A stretch of 64,000 nucleotides of DNA, from assembly GCA_018105865.1 (NCBI GenBank), contig CM030834.1, positions 12,270,719 to 12,334,718 of the forward strand. Reading direction: 5' to 3'. Positions within the stretch are counted from its first letter, which is position 1. Every line of letters begins with the position of its first letter. The notes under the pieces are model-generated. The model had not been told where the DNA came from and did not search any database. It was given only the letters and a program-made list of their open reading frames with translations. The position numbers were made by a program, and so were the translations under genes. Below are positions 11,560 through 22,897 of this stretch, one piece after another. Source of the DNA: Metaphire vulgaris. Taxonomy: Eukaryota > Annelida > Clitellata > Crassiclitellata > Megascolecidae.

Positions 11560-11768
11560 CAGTGGCGTAGCGAGGGTATCCGGCGCCCGTGGGCAAAGTG
11601 TACCGTTGACGCCCCCAACACTGCTGACGAGCAAAAAGGTCGCCGCTCTTGTTTATTCTTGTTTATTATGTATTTTACTGTTTAACTGACCCCATAAACC
11701 CGGTTTTGGCGCCCCCTCACCTGGGCGCTCGGGGGCACATGTCCTCCCTGCCCCTCGCTACGCCTCTG
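11560..11768. mobile_element. GCGTAGCGA MITE, copy 2
   Basis: A 209-bp element with ends CAGTGGCGTAGCGAGGG and (inverted) CAGAGGCGTAGCGAGGGG and a perfect gatccatg duplication at 11552-11559 and 11769-11776. The interior matches copy 1 (8638-8930), including ctgacgagcaaaaaggtcgc. Confidence 0.92.
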
Positions 11769-12060
11769 GATCCATGCACACGATAGAACCTACGTATCAT
11801 GTCCAAATAAGTAAATAAGCAAAAACGAAATTTGTATGGCGCTGTCCGAAAGTTTGGCGCTGTGCGCCAGCTTGTTCACGATCGCTAAGGCTGGGTAAAA
11901 TCCGTAATCCGCGATTGTTATAATGCTGTAGATCAGGTAGGCAGTCACAGGAAAGTATTTCTGTGGAGAATGATGACAAGATCTGAGGTGGATTGAATGT
12001 ATAGTACAGTAAGGTTTTCGCCAAAGGATTTACTGAAAATGTGTAGGCCTACGTCAAACC

Positions 12061-12103
<43 letters not shown>

Positions 12104-12374
12104 GCTAGGAAGCATGCACTAAGCTTTTGAATTCATATTTTAGTGGGTATTTTAGTCGAGTCACTCTCATAGCGCAATTATAACAATGCACGGGGCATCG
12201 GTCGACAATCGTTAGTAGGAATCATGTTCGTGAATAGTTCATGGGTCGGATTATAAAAGATCAGTCCTTTGCTGGCCGGTTCCGGTTCCGGGGAAATGGC
12301 AGTCCAGAACAGATGATTGTAGGCCTATACAGTATACATGTAGGCCTATAGCTATGCAGCATTATAGCTGTCTA

Positions 12375-12427
<53 letters not shown>

Positions 12428-13212
12428 GGTTTAAAGTGGTTCAATATGGCCTGCCCTGTGTAAGAACTAAAATAACTAAAAAGTGTAGAAAATAAACATG
12501 TTTTTCTCAAAGCGTAGAAGAAATGACGGCTGAAGAAATGAGTCTTTAAGTAACGTACAGTAGGCCTATAGTATTGGACATAACAGGAATAGGCCAATGA
12601 CGCTTGATCCTTAAAAATCCCTTAATTAGATGGCGGCCCCAGCCTTGGTCACAATTCACACAGCGCCCTATTGCCGACTCAGTGCCGATCAGTTCACTCG
12701 ACTGATGCGACTGGAAGCCTGTTGTCATAACAAACGCCGTGCAAATAGCCTCGAAGTCCTTGATTAAGACGCAGTTCTAGCATTCAGCACCGACTGACTT
12801 CAACGACTGCATTATTATTCGAATCAATGCAACAATAATCATTATTGCAAAGTAATTCTTTCAACAAAAGATGACCGTCAACAAAGCCACTCAAAACCAC
12901 AGAATCGAACACATCGATCGATTTTGATCCTGACAATGATGATGATGATTGATTATAATGACCGCTCTAGCTCTTATGTATCGCCCTCACTGACTCTATA
13001 GGCTCTATAGGCCAAACTTGGTTTTTATTTTCAGATCTTGCCCCGCAGTGGTATAAACCGTCTCCCGTCAATGGCGTCCCATCAGACCTTGTAACACGGT
13101 ATAGGCCTGCTGCAGTGTTATACAGGACTTTGTCGCTTAATTGTTTGTTGCACTTTGTCCTCGGCTCGTCTATCTTTCTTCTCTACATTGATCCGCTTGA
13201 GTATCTTCTCTC
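11769..13212. repeat. Intergenic with (TA)n and (TAA)n tracts
   Basis: (TA)n lies at about 12064-12100 and (TAA)n at about 12378-12427. No coding motif is seen. A short gatgatgatgatt run sits near 12938. Confidence 0.7.
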
Positions 13213-13575
13213 ATGATTAAATGGTGGCTGGCCGCCTCGATATATGCTAAAGATGGCATGCAACTGTTTCTGAAATTCAACCAAAACTCACGCTTCAACA
13301 GCTCTGAACTTTCCGATGAACTTGATTCAATGCGAAGCTTGATTCGTGATGAGTTACGAATAACAATGTCCTACGATGGTCTCATCTTCAGAGGATCGAC
13401 CGGAGACCTACCTCTAATAATGGAAGATAGAATAGAAGGAACAAAGGGAAGGGGGCGACCGAGAAGAAGTTGGATCGACGGCATCTTTGATTGGACAAAC
13501 AAAATGAACATTAGAACCCTAAAAAGAGCAGCAAAAGATAGCGAAAATAGAGGAAAACGACTACCAACCCTCTGA
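13213..13575 (+). pseudogene. LINE/endonuclease-reverse transcriptase C-terminal remnant
   Basis: A 120-codon open frame ends in RIEGTKGRGRPRRSWIDGIF-DWT. The GRGRPR-x-W-x-D-x-I pattern is the usual C-terminal tail of several LINE reverse transcriptases. The upstream polymerase domain is absent, so this is a 5'-truncated copy. It is followed directly by the 3' end of the other LINE family. Confidence 0.6.
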
Positions 13576-13592
13576 TAGAGAGGACAATACAT

Positions 13593-14085
13593 ATTGTGGA
13601 CAAATGGAACAGTTTAGACGAGGTGGGAGTGACTGTTGAAACAGTAAACGGATTCAAAGGCTATCTCGATAAACTAGGTTATTGAATGCGGGGAGATACT
13701 ACAGTGGTTTTCACACAGGCTTACTTGCAGTGGCGTCATTTCACACTTTTCTTGGGGGGGGGGGCGAGAAAATTTTTTTGCAATTTTTCAAATAATTTTT
13801 TGCAATTTTTTGCGATTTTTTGACCTGACGAGTTTGAGTTTCCAAAAAAAGTTGACGACCTTTTTTTTGCTTGTCAGTTCTTTTTACGATTAGTTACTTC
13901 AGATTTTGCTCGACATCAAGCACAGAACACAAACATGCCCCCAATTCCAAATGACGTTCCTGTTTTTTGCACATTAATACATTCGAAATTAATATTTTCA
14001 TTTCCTTGGGGGGCCGTGCCCCCCCCAATGACGCCTCTACTTACTTGGCCTCCTAAACCACTTAAAATCACATTATTATATTATA
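13593..14085 (+). mobile_element. LINE 3' end, copy 2, split by a MITE
   Basis: 13600-13685 encodes VDKWNSLDEVGVTVET and the stop, the same C terminus as the minus-strand copy at 3379-3480. The 3' untranslated phrase ttttcacacaggcttacttg is interrupted by the MITE at 13728-14039 and resumes as cctcctaaaccacttaaaat cacattatta. Confidence 0.8.
13728..14039. mobile_element. GCGTCATT MITE, copy 1
   Basis: The ends CAGTGGCGTCATT and (inverted) TAGAGGCGTCATT are flanked by perfect cttacttg at 13720-13727 and 14040-14047. The subterminal regions are strongly G-rich and C-rich. Excision restores the LINE 3' sequence found intact at 3350-3320 and 30735-30760. Relatives are at 42861-43133 and 44488-44761. 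Confidence 0.93.
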
Positions 14086-14248
14086 TTTCACAGATAAACA
14101 ATTTCGAAACATCATGGCATCTGTTGTTTGACGACATTGATTTTTGCAGCATAACCTGTACTTAAGGCGTATCTATTCTCGGAACCAGCAAACATCGGAC
14201 TGACCTTTTGAAACTCGACCTATGACCTGTCCCAGACATAATTTAAAC

Positions 14249-14546
14249 CAGTGCTTTTTCTAGGAAAAAAGGTTTGGGAACTTATTTCACATATGTTTTG
14301 TCGTAGGAAGCATACCAAAGATATTAACAGAATAACATGGAGCATTAACTTGGACTATTTTTTATACAATGTAGTTGGTTGTTTCAAAACTGCAATTTAC
14401 GCTGTTCTCGTGCGTTCCCACTGATAAAAGAACCGACTGTACATGTAAGTAAAACACGCATTATTGCATATCGATAGGCCTATAAACGAATCTGGCAAAA
14501 AGGCGTGGGAACGGCGTTCCCGTGCATTCCCACTGAAAAAGCACTG
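14249..14546. mobile_element. CAGTGCTTTTTC TIR element
   Basis: The ends CAGTGCTTTTTCTAGG and (inverted) CAGTGCTTTTTCAGTGG enclose repeated gcgttcccgtgcattccc phrases. The flanks atttaaac and gttttaac match at 6 of 8, so the duplication is probably decayed. It lies 73 bp beyond the stop codon of the MOLO1-like gene, likely in its 3' untranslated or trailing region. Confidence 0.7.
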
Positions 14547-14618
14547 GTTTTAACTAACGAATTCAACTTCAAACGACCATCAAAGGCAGCGGTGGTTACA
14601 GTACAATTGAACTGTAGA

Positions 14619-14805
14619 TTACAAAAATAGTAACGTAATAAGAACGAAGAGAATGTTTCCAAGCAGTGGATGAGTAGCAAAAGATCTGTTCTTATGCGCT
14701 GAATCGGGTGACGGTGAAGTCTTGGGTTCTGAGCCGCTTGAGCCGCTTGGTGTTCTTTTAGTTCCAGGTGCTGGAGTATTTGCAATTTCTTTTCTAAGTG
14801 CATCT
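14619..14805 (-). CDS. MOLO1-like gene, exon 5 (terminal)
   Basis: The acceptor tttcatacattgcag precedes 14805. The first base completes the codon begun in exon 4, then DALRKEIANTPAPG, a Ser/Pro/Lys-rich linker (SGSSGSEPKTSPSP) and the hydrophobic end LLGNILFVLITLLFL before TAA at 14621-14619. The hydrophobic run at the very C terminus with no charged tail favours a GPI-attachment signal over a simple transmembrane helix. Confidence 0.55.
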
Positions 14806-15387
14806 CTGCAATGTATGAAACAGGTCTACGTTATGCACAAATTCTTGCAGGAATCTCAAAATTGACCATACGTGGTCAGATGATCAATCTAATTAATCCC
14901 AACTAAATATACGCAGAATAGTCTATCCGTGCAAAAGTAATAGCGAAATTCTATTTAATATTGTCATGAACAATAACAGTAGCAATATCAAGGAGCAGGA
15001 CGATTGCCGATAAGTTCCCATAGGAGGGGGGCACCATACGTGGGGGGAGGCTATTCTGTAAACCTGGCTGTGTCCACTGCCTGAAACTATGGCTGCCAGT
15101 GATGCATTGATATTAGTATTTTATGCACTGCTTAGAACGCTTTAAAAACTCGATGTCGTGACGTACAATCAACTGGTCAGTCAATTCCATTGAGCCTATA
15201 ACATTATTATTAATGGCTTACGAGAGACAGTTCGTTAACGTCGGTATATCGCTTTGAAATCTATTTCCTGTGAAACAAATTGAAGACGATGAGTTGATGC
15301 TGCTGATATTGTTCAAGCCTGGCAGAAGTTGTTTCAGAACGCTTCCCAAAATCAAGCCGCACTGCAAAATAGAACGGCAATTGTGTG

Positions 15388-15421
<34 letters not shown>

Positions 15422-18400
15422 CATGCATACATACATACATACATACATACAATCATACATACATACATACATACATTTGACGTAGCAAGAGAGTCGAACC
15501 CGGAATTAGTCGCAAAGAAACTCAAACTCACCTTTATCAGACGTCGTATTAACTGTAAAGCGCTCCTGACTTTGGCCTTCTTCCATGTATTTTGCGCTAT
15601 AGAAATTGACTTGTTAACTAACTAACTAACTAACATATATGTGTGTGCGCGCGTGTGTGTGTGTGCATTGCGAGTTGGTGTTTAGGTCTTCGATCAACTT
15701 CGTGTGATTTTGAACTTCGTTTCTCATGCAGCCATGTAGGCCTATTGTTTAACGAAAAATGCGCCAACATCTATTGGTTCTGCAGTTGCTGAACGAGAAC
15801 TTAATTGAATAAACCTAAATGTCACTAAAATTAATTCTCTCGCACTTACGAGACTATATTATTGAAACTTGGGACTGCGTCATTTCCGTACTATATTTTA
15901 CAGATAGCAGCCTGTTTTCAAATAGGCCTATTGTCCAAGTAGGCCCTAACCGCCCTATGTCGTCTCATCCGAACCGGGTAGACTCATATTAGGTCTATGC
16001 CTATATTAATTCGTAGTATTTCTAATCTCGAGGTGAGATTTCGATAAAACGGAATTTCATTCTGTGTTTTATACAGGTTGATAGGCAGTAGCGTATAGCC
16101 AGCTTGTACAAAGTGGGGTTGCTAACTGGAGGCAACTGGGTCGGACTCGTCGGGGGGCAGAAACTGGATGTCCGGGGATTCTCAGATCACTGTGACTGTG
16201 TCTCACTGATGACACTGAGAGAACAGTAAAAATTATTGCTTAGCAAATTTGAGCAATATGTTTCCCTTTCGAAATGCCAGTGTAAGGCAAAATGTATGGA
16301 AAAAATTACAACGAGATAATTATAAATAGTAACAGACGTGTCGGCGTTCAACGACATATGCGAGTATGCACTATTCAACTGACCCCCCCCCCCCTACTAC
16401 CTCAGGCAGCTGGCTGCCTTCAACCAAAAGCCAACGGATTTGCATCAACTGTGTTGGTCATTTACTGCTGATAGAAGACAACCCTTCCCACAACCGCAAA
16501 AAATCACCCCCCTCAAAAAATCCCAGCACTTACAAAACAACTTTGAAATTTTAAATGATCAAATTTTAAGCAAATCTTTAGTCTGCGTCATTATTCGTCA
16601 TTGATAAAAACTATATAAACTTAATATAGGCCTATTAATAAGTCTAATAAATTAAACAAGTAATTAATATTAATATTAATTGGTAGGAAATGTCGTTTTA
16701 AAAAATAGGAAATGTCGTTTTTAAAAATAACAAAAATAATATGATTGGTTAATGCCAACACCTGGTGAGGCTATAGTACCGTTGAATCATGGGCGTAAAA
16801 CACGGGGGGACGGCGGGGGACGGTCCCCCCAATAATTAGTAAGAGGGGGACAGAGTATCAATTATCCCCAGATGTTTTGTGCCTTATGGTAAAATCTGGT
16901 AAAATCACTCATTGTGGATTATCTTTTTTTGTTTTTTGTTTGTTTTTTTGCTAGCTCGTCCAACACTTTTTGGTGATGGAAATGGGGTCTGACCAGGGTG
17001 GATATAAATCGCGATTTTTTTAATAAAAATCAAAAAATCCGATTTTTTTGATTAAAATCTGATGTTTTTGATTTAAATCGGACATCATGATTAATATTAA
17101 ATTTGACTTAAATTCTTTTTGTGTTGGTCAAAATTTCAATGTATTATATTAGTACTACAACTGTAATTGTGTAAACAAGCTAGCAGGCCTGCCATCTAAC
17201 AAGGCTTAGATGTTCAATAGTAATTATTGCACCATAAAACAAAACGACAATAGAATCACATGAAACATAAAAGTACTACATCACTAGATTCACTACTGCC
17301 ACTGTACTGCACATTATAAGTCATCAATTTGACAACAAAGTTGGTTGCAGAATGCAGACAATTAATACTAATACTATATAATACTGTTAAAAAATAAAAA
17401 TAGAATGTGTATGATGTCATCATAGGAATTAATCCGAATCATTCAAATTACTGTGTTCATTCACGCATTAAAGCATATCGTTACATCACTACTACTACAT
17501 TAATACTACATGTTATTACGGCTGCAAGTCAACAATCTGACACCAAAGTTGCCGACAGACATCTAACCCTTATACTGTTTTCGACTTTTCGTATAATACT
17601 GTAAAAAAATTAAAAGATGTCAGTCAACTGTTTATGATGTCAGCATGGGAATCATTCGACAATCAGTTATTGTCATCATAGCCATCATCATGTTCATCAA
17701 TATCCAGTGGCTTTCTGTTCAGCAGCTTGAAGAGAAACACCAGTTTTGCGGCTTTTTCAATTCCAAGACGATTACGAAGTTTAGAATGAACCAACCCAAA
17801 AGATGAAAACACTCTCCACACCAGCGGATGAACCTGTGGCTGTCAGTAACTGTTTTGCAACAGAAATTGTGTCTGGATCTAATCGATTACCATGAGACAC
17901 CCACCAATCAACGGGCTGAACCGATTGAATAACTTTGTCTGCAAACATGTATGTAAGAAAGGGTGATGCCTGTGCCTTCAAGTTTATCAAACTTGGAACA
18001 ATCATGTCATGATGTGTTGAAGCCAACTCCATTGCAATTTCATGTTCTTCGTCAGTTAACAACTGTCCCCTGTACCGTGGATGCATTAAATTTGCTAAGA
18101 AGTGATGTGATGACAATGCCTGTTGGGAACGTTTTTTAAATTTCTGCCTCAGCTTTGTGTCTCGAGTTAGTACAAGAGCCAGATCCGTTTCAAGTGTTTT
18201 CCAAATGTCAACTGTGTCTGCGATGGTACAACTGTCTCGTTGAACTTTATCCAGTGCAACAGCAATAGGCTTCAGTCGCTGAAGAAGCTCCTCTGCACTT
18301 CTCTTAACACCAAGATTATTAACAATATTGACAATGTTGGTTTCAATTTTGTCACGGTTCTGTTCACAAATGGTCAGCAGTATTGGCCAGTGCTTAATAT

Positions 18401-21400
18401 ATGATTCCAGGCAATCGGCCATAGTATTCTATCGTACTTCTTGTGGCATTATCAATCTCAGTGCACCGTTTGCTTTGTAGGCTGCTGCTGCAAAATGATT
18501 GTTGCGGAAATACTTAACCACTTGCACAACTTGCTCTTTAATATTTGGAATCTCGAAATCTTTTGCAAGTAGATTCATCAGGTGAGCTGAACAGCCATAT
18601 GTAATAACATCAACGTCTTCTCTCTGCTCTAGAACTTCACGCATTTTTGCAACATTGGCTGCATTATCTGTGACAAAACTGCGCACAGAGCAACCAAACT
18701 GCTTTTCACATGTTTTAATGGAATTGACTGCGACTTGAACAAGATAATCAGCAGTGTGAGCATGACCAGATGTGTCAACTGTATCGACAAGAAATATGTC
18801 AGATTCTGGTGTTGTCACAGTGGCACAAATGACTGGCTCATTGTGGACATTGCTCCAGCCATCAAGGCTCATGCATACTGTTTTGTCTTTTAGCATTCCC
18901 TTACAACTTTCAAGAGACTTTGTGTGTACAGCATCTAACAACTTTCCACTAATATCAAGTCGACTGGGAGGGTTGTAGCCAGGTCGGAAAAGCTGAATCA
19001 TACGAATAAATTCTTCGTGTTCGACAAGCCTGAATGATGAATTCGTTGCATATATAAACTTGGCAATTTGTTCATCAAATATATCCTTTTCCGATTTTGT
19101 TGTTTTTGTCAAAAAACTATCCAAACGGCGAATTTTGGCACTTTTGACAGACTCACTGGGACCAGGGCCACCAGCCCCTGGATTCACAGAGTTATCATCA
19201 AAATCATTTATAGTCTGCTGTGACTCGGATGTATCAGTTGCATTTTCAGGTGGCTCCAATGACTCTGAGTCTGAGGTACCTTCATCAGATTTGCCAACAC
19301 ACTTAGCTCTGTGAGTCTTCATACGGACTACAAGACCTTGCATTTCTAAGCCACAGTCTTTGCACTTTGCTCTACATCCTACACCCTTTTTCCCACCAGC
19401 AGGTAATTCCTTGAAACAAGTCCAAATTGGATCTCGTTTTCGCCCAGCAGCTGACATCATTAAAATAAATCTACAAAACAAAATTTTCAAAAAATTATTA
19501 CATTATATTGTATCACAAAATGAAAATCTGAAATTTATTGAAATTCTTGTCCAAACTTATACAATTGCTTAATACTTATTAGTTTTTATTTAGTATTATT
19601 TATTAATTTTAAACAGAGCTAGCAATATAAAATAACAGTCTGATTTCACGACACAGGATCATGGTTATCTGTGGCTTTCAGTAAGCTAGATTAGCTAGGT
19701 CTTAGTCCATACACCGCTCACTCAAGACCGAGCTACACAAAAGTACATACCTTATTAACAACTTTTCACCTGGATGAACCGAGGCAGACCTCTACCAAAC
19801 AGAACTTGCAAATGACAAAACTTGCAATAAGTCAATGTAGTGTAACGATTCAGTGGCTAATAATTAAATTATTGTGCAATTATTGTTGGTGTTTTATTAT
19901 TATTAAAATGAACAGAACAATTGTGTGATTTTTCATAAGAAGAATGAATGCAAAACCCACAATACAAAAGTGAATGATTATAAAGAAATAGTTAGTATAA
20001 TAATGTACTACTACTAGGAGTACAGTAAGACTTAGCAACTTTAAAAAATCAGTTCTACTGCAGGCCTGCCACCTAGTGAAAGAATAATGAGTTATGAAAA
20101 TGACAGGACGTCACAGGAGGAAAATATCTAGCACAATAAATTTATGTACAATTAAATTTTGTTATTTTAATACTTTTTTACTTAAACCATGATTTAAATC
20201 ATGATTTGTATTGTCGATTTAAATCACGATTTAAATCGATTTAAATCGTTGATTTTAATCATTTGATTTAAATCAAATCCACCCTGGGTCTGACCTGATT
20301 TTATGAACGATTTTATCCCTCCCAATGTTGACGCCAGGTTTACGCCACTGCGTTGAATTTGTTTGCTTTCTGTAATTAACGATTGCATACCGTTTTAAGC
20401 AGCGGCGTAGCTAGGAATTTGATTGCGGGCTATAAATCTTAACCAGTCATTGCTATTTCAAAATCAAAACATATGCCAATGTCCAAAATGTTAACAAAAC
20501 GGCTACTAAGACATAAAAATTTAAGGTAGACTGATTTGGGGGCATATATGCCGATATACCTCCTGTTGCTACGCCCCTTGTTGTAATGCTATGTATCTGA
20601 GCTTAAAAACTCATCCTCTCCAGTCAAGTCAATGTACCCCCTCCCACGAAGCCAGAATCTGGATAAAACACCGAGTACAGTTATAATCCTTGGATTTTCT
20701 GGAGATTAATTTTTTATGGTTAAGCCGACAATTAATTCGCAGTAATGCAAGTAGGCCATTAGAAACATAAATGTATTTTAACGACTCCACTGCATGGACT
20801 TATTTTGCTACTGTTTAATTCTACAAATTATATCACTTTGGCACATTTTGAAAATTCAATGAACAGGGCTACGAAATTGCAACAAAAATCAACTTGCAAA
20901 GCAATATGCTGTTTTACTGGGCTTTACACATGAATTATAAAGGGCAATGATTTTGAAAGGAGTTAAAAGCGACAATTTTTAGTTGGCAACATGCAGAAGA
21001 ATGACTTTAAAAGGGCATTAATGGAACGAGCATAAAAATATTGAACGAATGACCTTTGCATGCTAAAAATATTTAACATTTCATTTCAAACACGATTTTT
21101 CTTTGAATTCGACGAATACCACAACACAAGTCACAAGAAATGCGACTGCAGTTTATTAATGTTTAGATCAGTGGTTCTCAGACTTTTAGGATTTCTTGTG
21201 TGGTGGTCCCTTACATTTTTTTGATGACTCGCGGGCCTTATAAAATTTGAATTTTAAATTAACTGTAATTAGCACATAGAGTCATAGGCTACTTGTTTTG
21301 TCAATCAATTATTTAATCAGAAAATCGCAAATCTTAGTCATCAAATTTAAATTTAAATGGAATCAGCACTCTCAGACCCATCAGTGTGCTTTGTGTTGGT

Positions 21401-22825
21401 GAGATATCTTGAAAAAGTAATCCCTTTGCAGCCCCCTGAAACTGCTTGGCGGTCCCCTGTAGGACAGCGGACCCCAGTTTGAGAACCACTGGCTTAGATG
21501 CTTTAAAAAAGATAATAAATATACTCACTGCTTTGTCGTTGCCGGAAACTACAAGCACTGCCGAACAGTTATTTAGAGGCCATATTTGTTGAAATTTCTC
21601 TGCTATTTTGACAGTTTCATCTCCCTTGTCATGACTGCAAAACAAAATTGTTGGACATTGTAACAGACAGAGATCTCAACTGTGGTTATATCAGAATTTA
21701 TTCAAATAGCAAAGATGCAATTCAGTTATTTTAATTGTCTCCACCAATCCGTCATTACATGTGCTTCAATCAATGTCTCAGTTGGAGTTGCCAGGTTCCA
21801 AAATAAGAACCATCAAGGAGCCACCAACAGACGGAATTTTCCAGATCCGACCAGGGGGCTTAGGAGAGCGTCGTGAGCCAGTGGCGTAGACAAGGGGGTG
21901 GACGGCTAAAGTCCCCCTTGGTTACCCGACCAAATTAATTTTTATTGCGTATTATTATTCTGTGGATGGAGGGGCGCCAACATCTGTTTTAAGGCAGCAA
22001 AAAAGAAAAAGAAGTAAAGAAAAATATCAATTTACAGTATATGCATAGGCGCTGTCCGCGCCTTCACATAGCTATATAACTAACTTAGTCAATCGAACCA
22101 ATAGGTAACGACCTATTTTGCTTGTCAGGATTTTTTACAAGTGTTGGGAGTGGTTGTAACCTCCCCTTCAGAAAATCCTGGCTAAGCCACTGTCGTGAGC
22201 TCACTCAACGACACTCCCCCAATTAGGATGATACTAATATTTAAAACCTGAAACATATTTTCAGACTATATAACTATAGTGGTTAGCGTTTTGAGTCAGA
22301 TGAGTTTAGGCTTAGTCAGAGTTTAGGAATTACGTATGCCCACCACTAATATGGCCTGAGTATCGCGTTAGCCGTTATTATTAATATCAAGATGCTATAT
22401 AAATGTAAGATTTACATTTCTTATTAGTCTGTCACAGTCTGTGCGCAGTTGTTTTGACAGATCGGTTTTCCATCGCCAAAAAGCTCGCCTTGCCACGGAC
22501 AACGTACAAAGTTTGTTAGCGCCATACAATTGTGAACCTAGAGCTGCCATTGGTTGCGTGAAGGAAACCCGGTTATCCGTTTATCACAGACCAATGGGAT
22601 AGTTCTGACAGCCAGATATTCAGAATCTTCGACCTGCCCTGTGGTCGGATTCAACCACTGCATCCTTTGCCATTTAAGACTTACTGGGTAGCCTACCTGC
22701 TGGATGAACGGGCAGCGACCTACACTGTAAATAAACAGCAGCTCCTCATCAATGGTCACGTCCTCGAACGCGACGTAAGGCAATGATTAGAAACGGTCAG
22801 TACTAATGATGCAGTTTGCTAAATA

Positions 22826-22897
<72 letters not shown>

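Larger units (their letters stand above)
16788..20350. mobile_element. Outer hAT-type MITE hosting a full hAT transposon
   Basis: The ends CATGGGCGTAAAAC and (inverted) CAGTGGCGTAAACC are flanked by perfect cgttgaat at 16780-16787 and 20351-20358. Without the insert the element would be only about 260 bp with a G-rich interior. The larger hAT (16994-20286) landed inside it. The whole stack lies in intron 3 of the MOLO1-like gene. Confidence 0.88.

Noticed and set aside
22400..22783. Cys-containing minus-strand frame (VGRCPFIQQ, then NFVRCPWQGELFGDG after a stop)
   Set aside because: Lies in intron 2 of the MOLO1-like gene, is broken by a TAG, and exons 2 and 3 splice in phase without it. Possibly a relic, but no family match.
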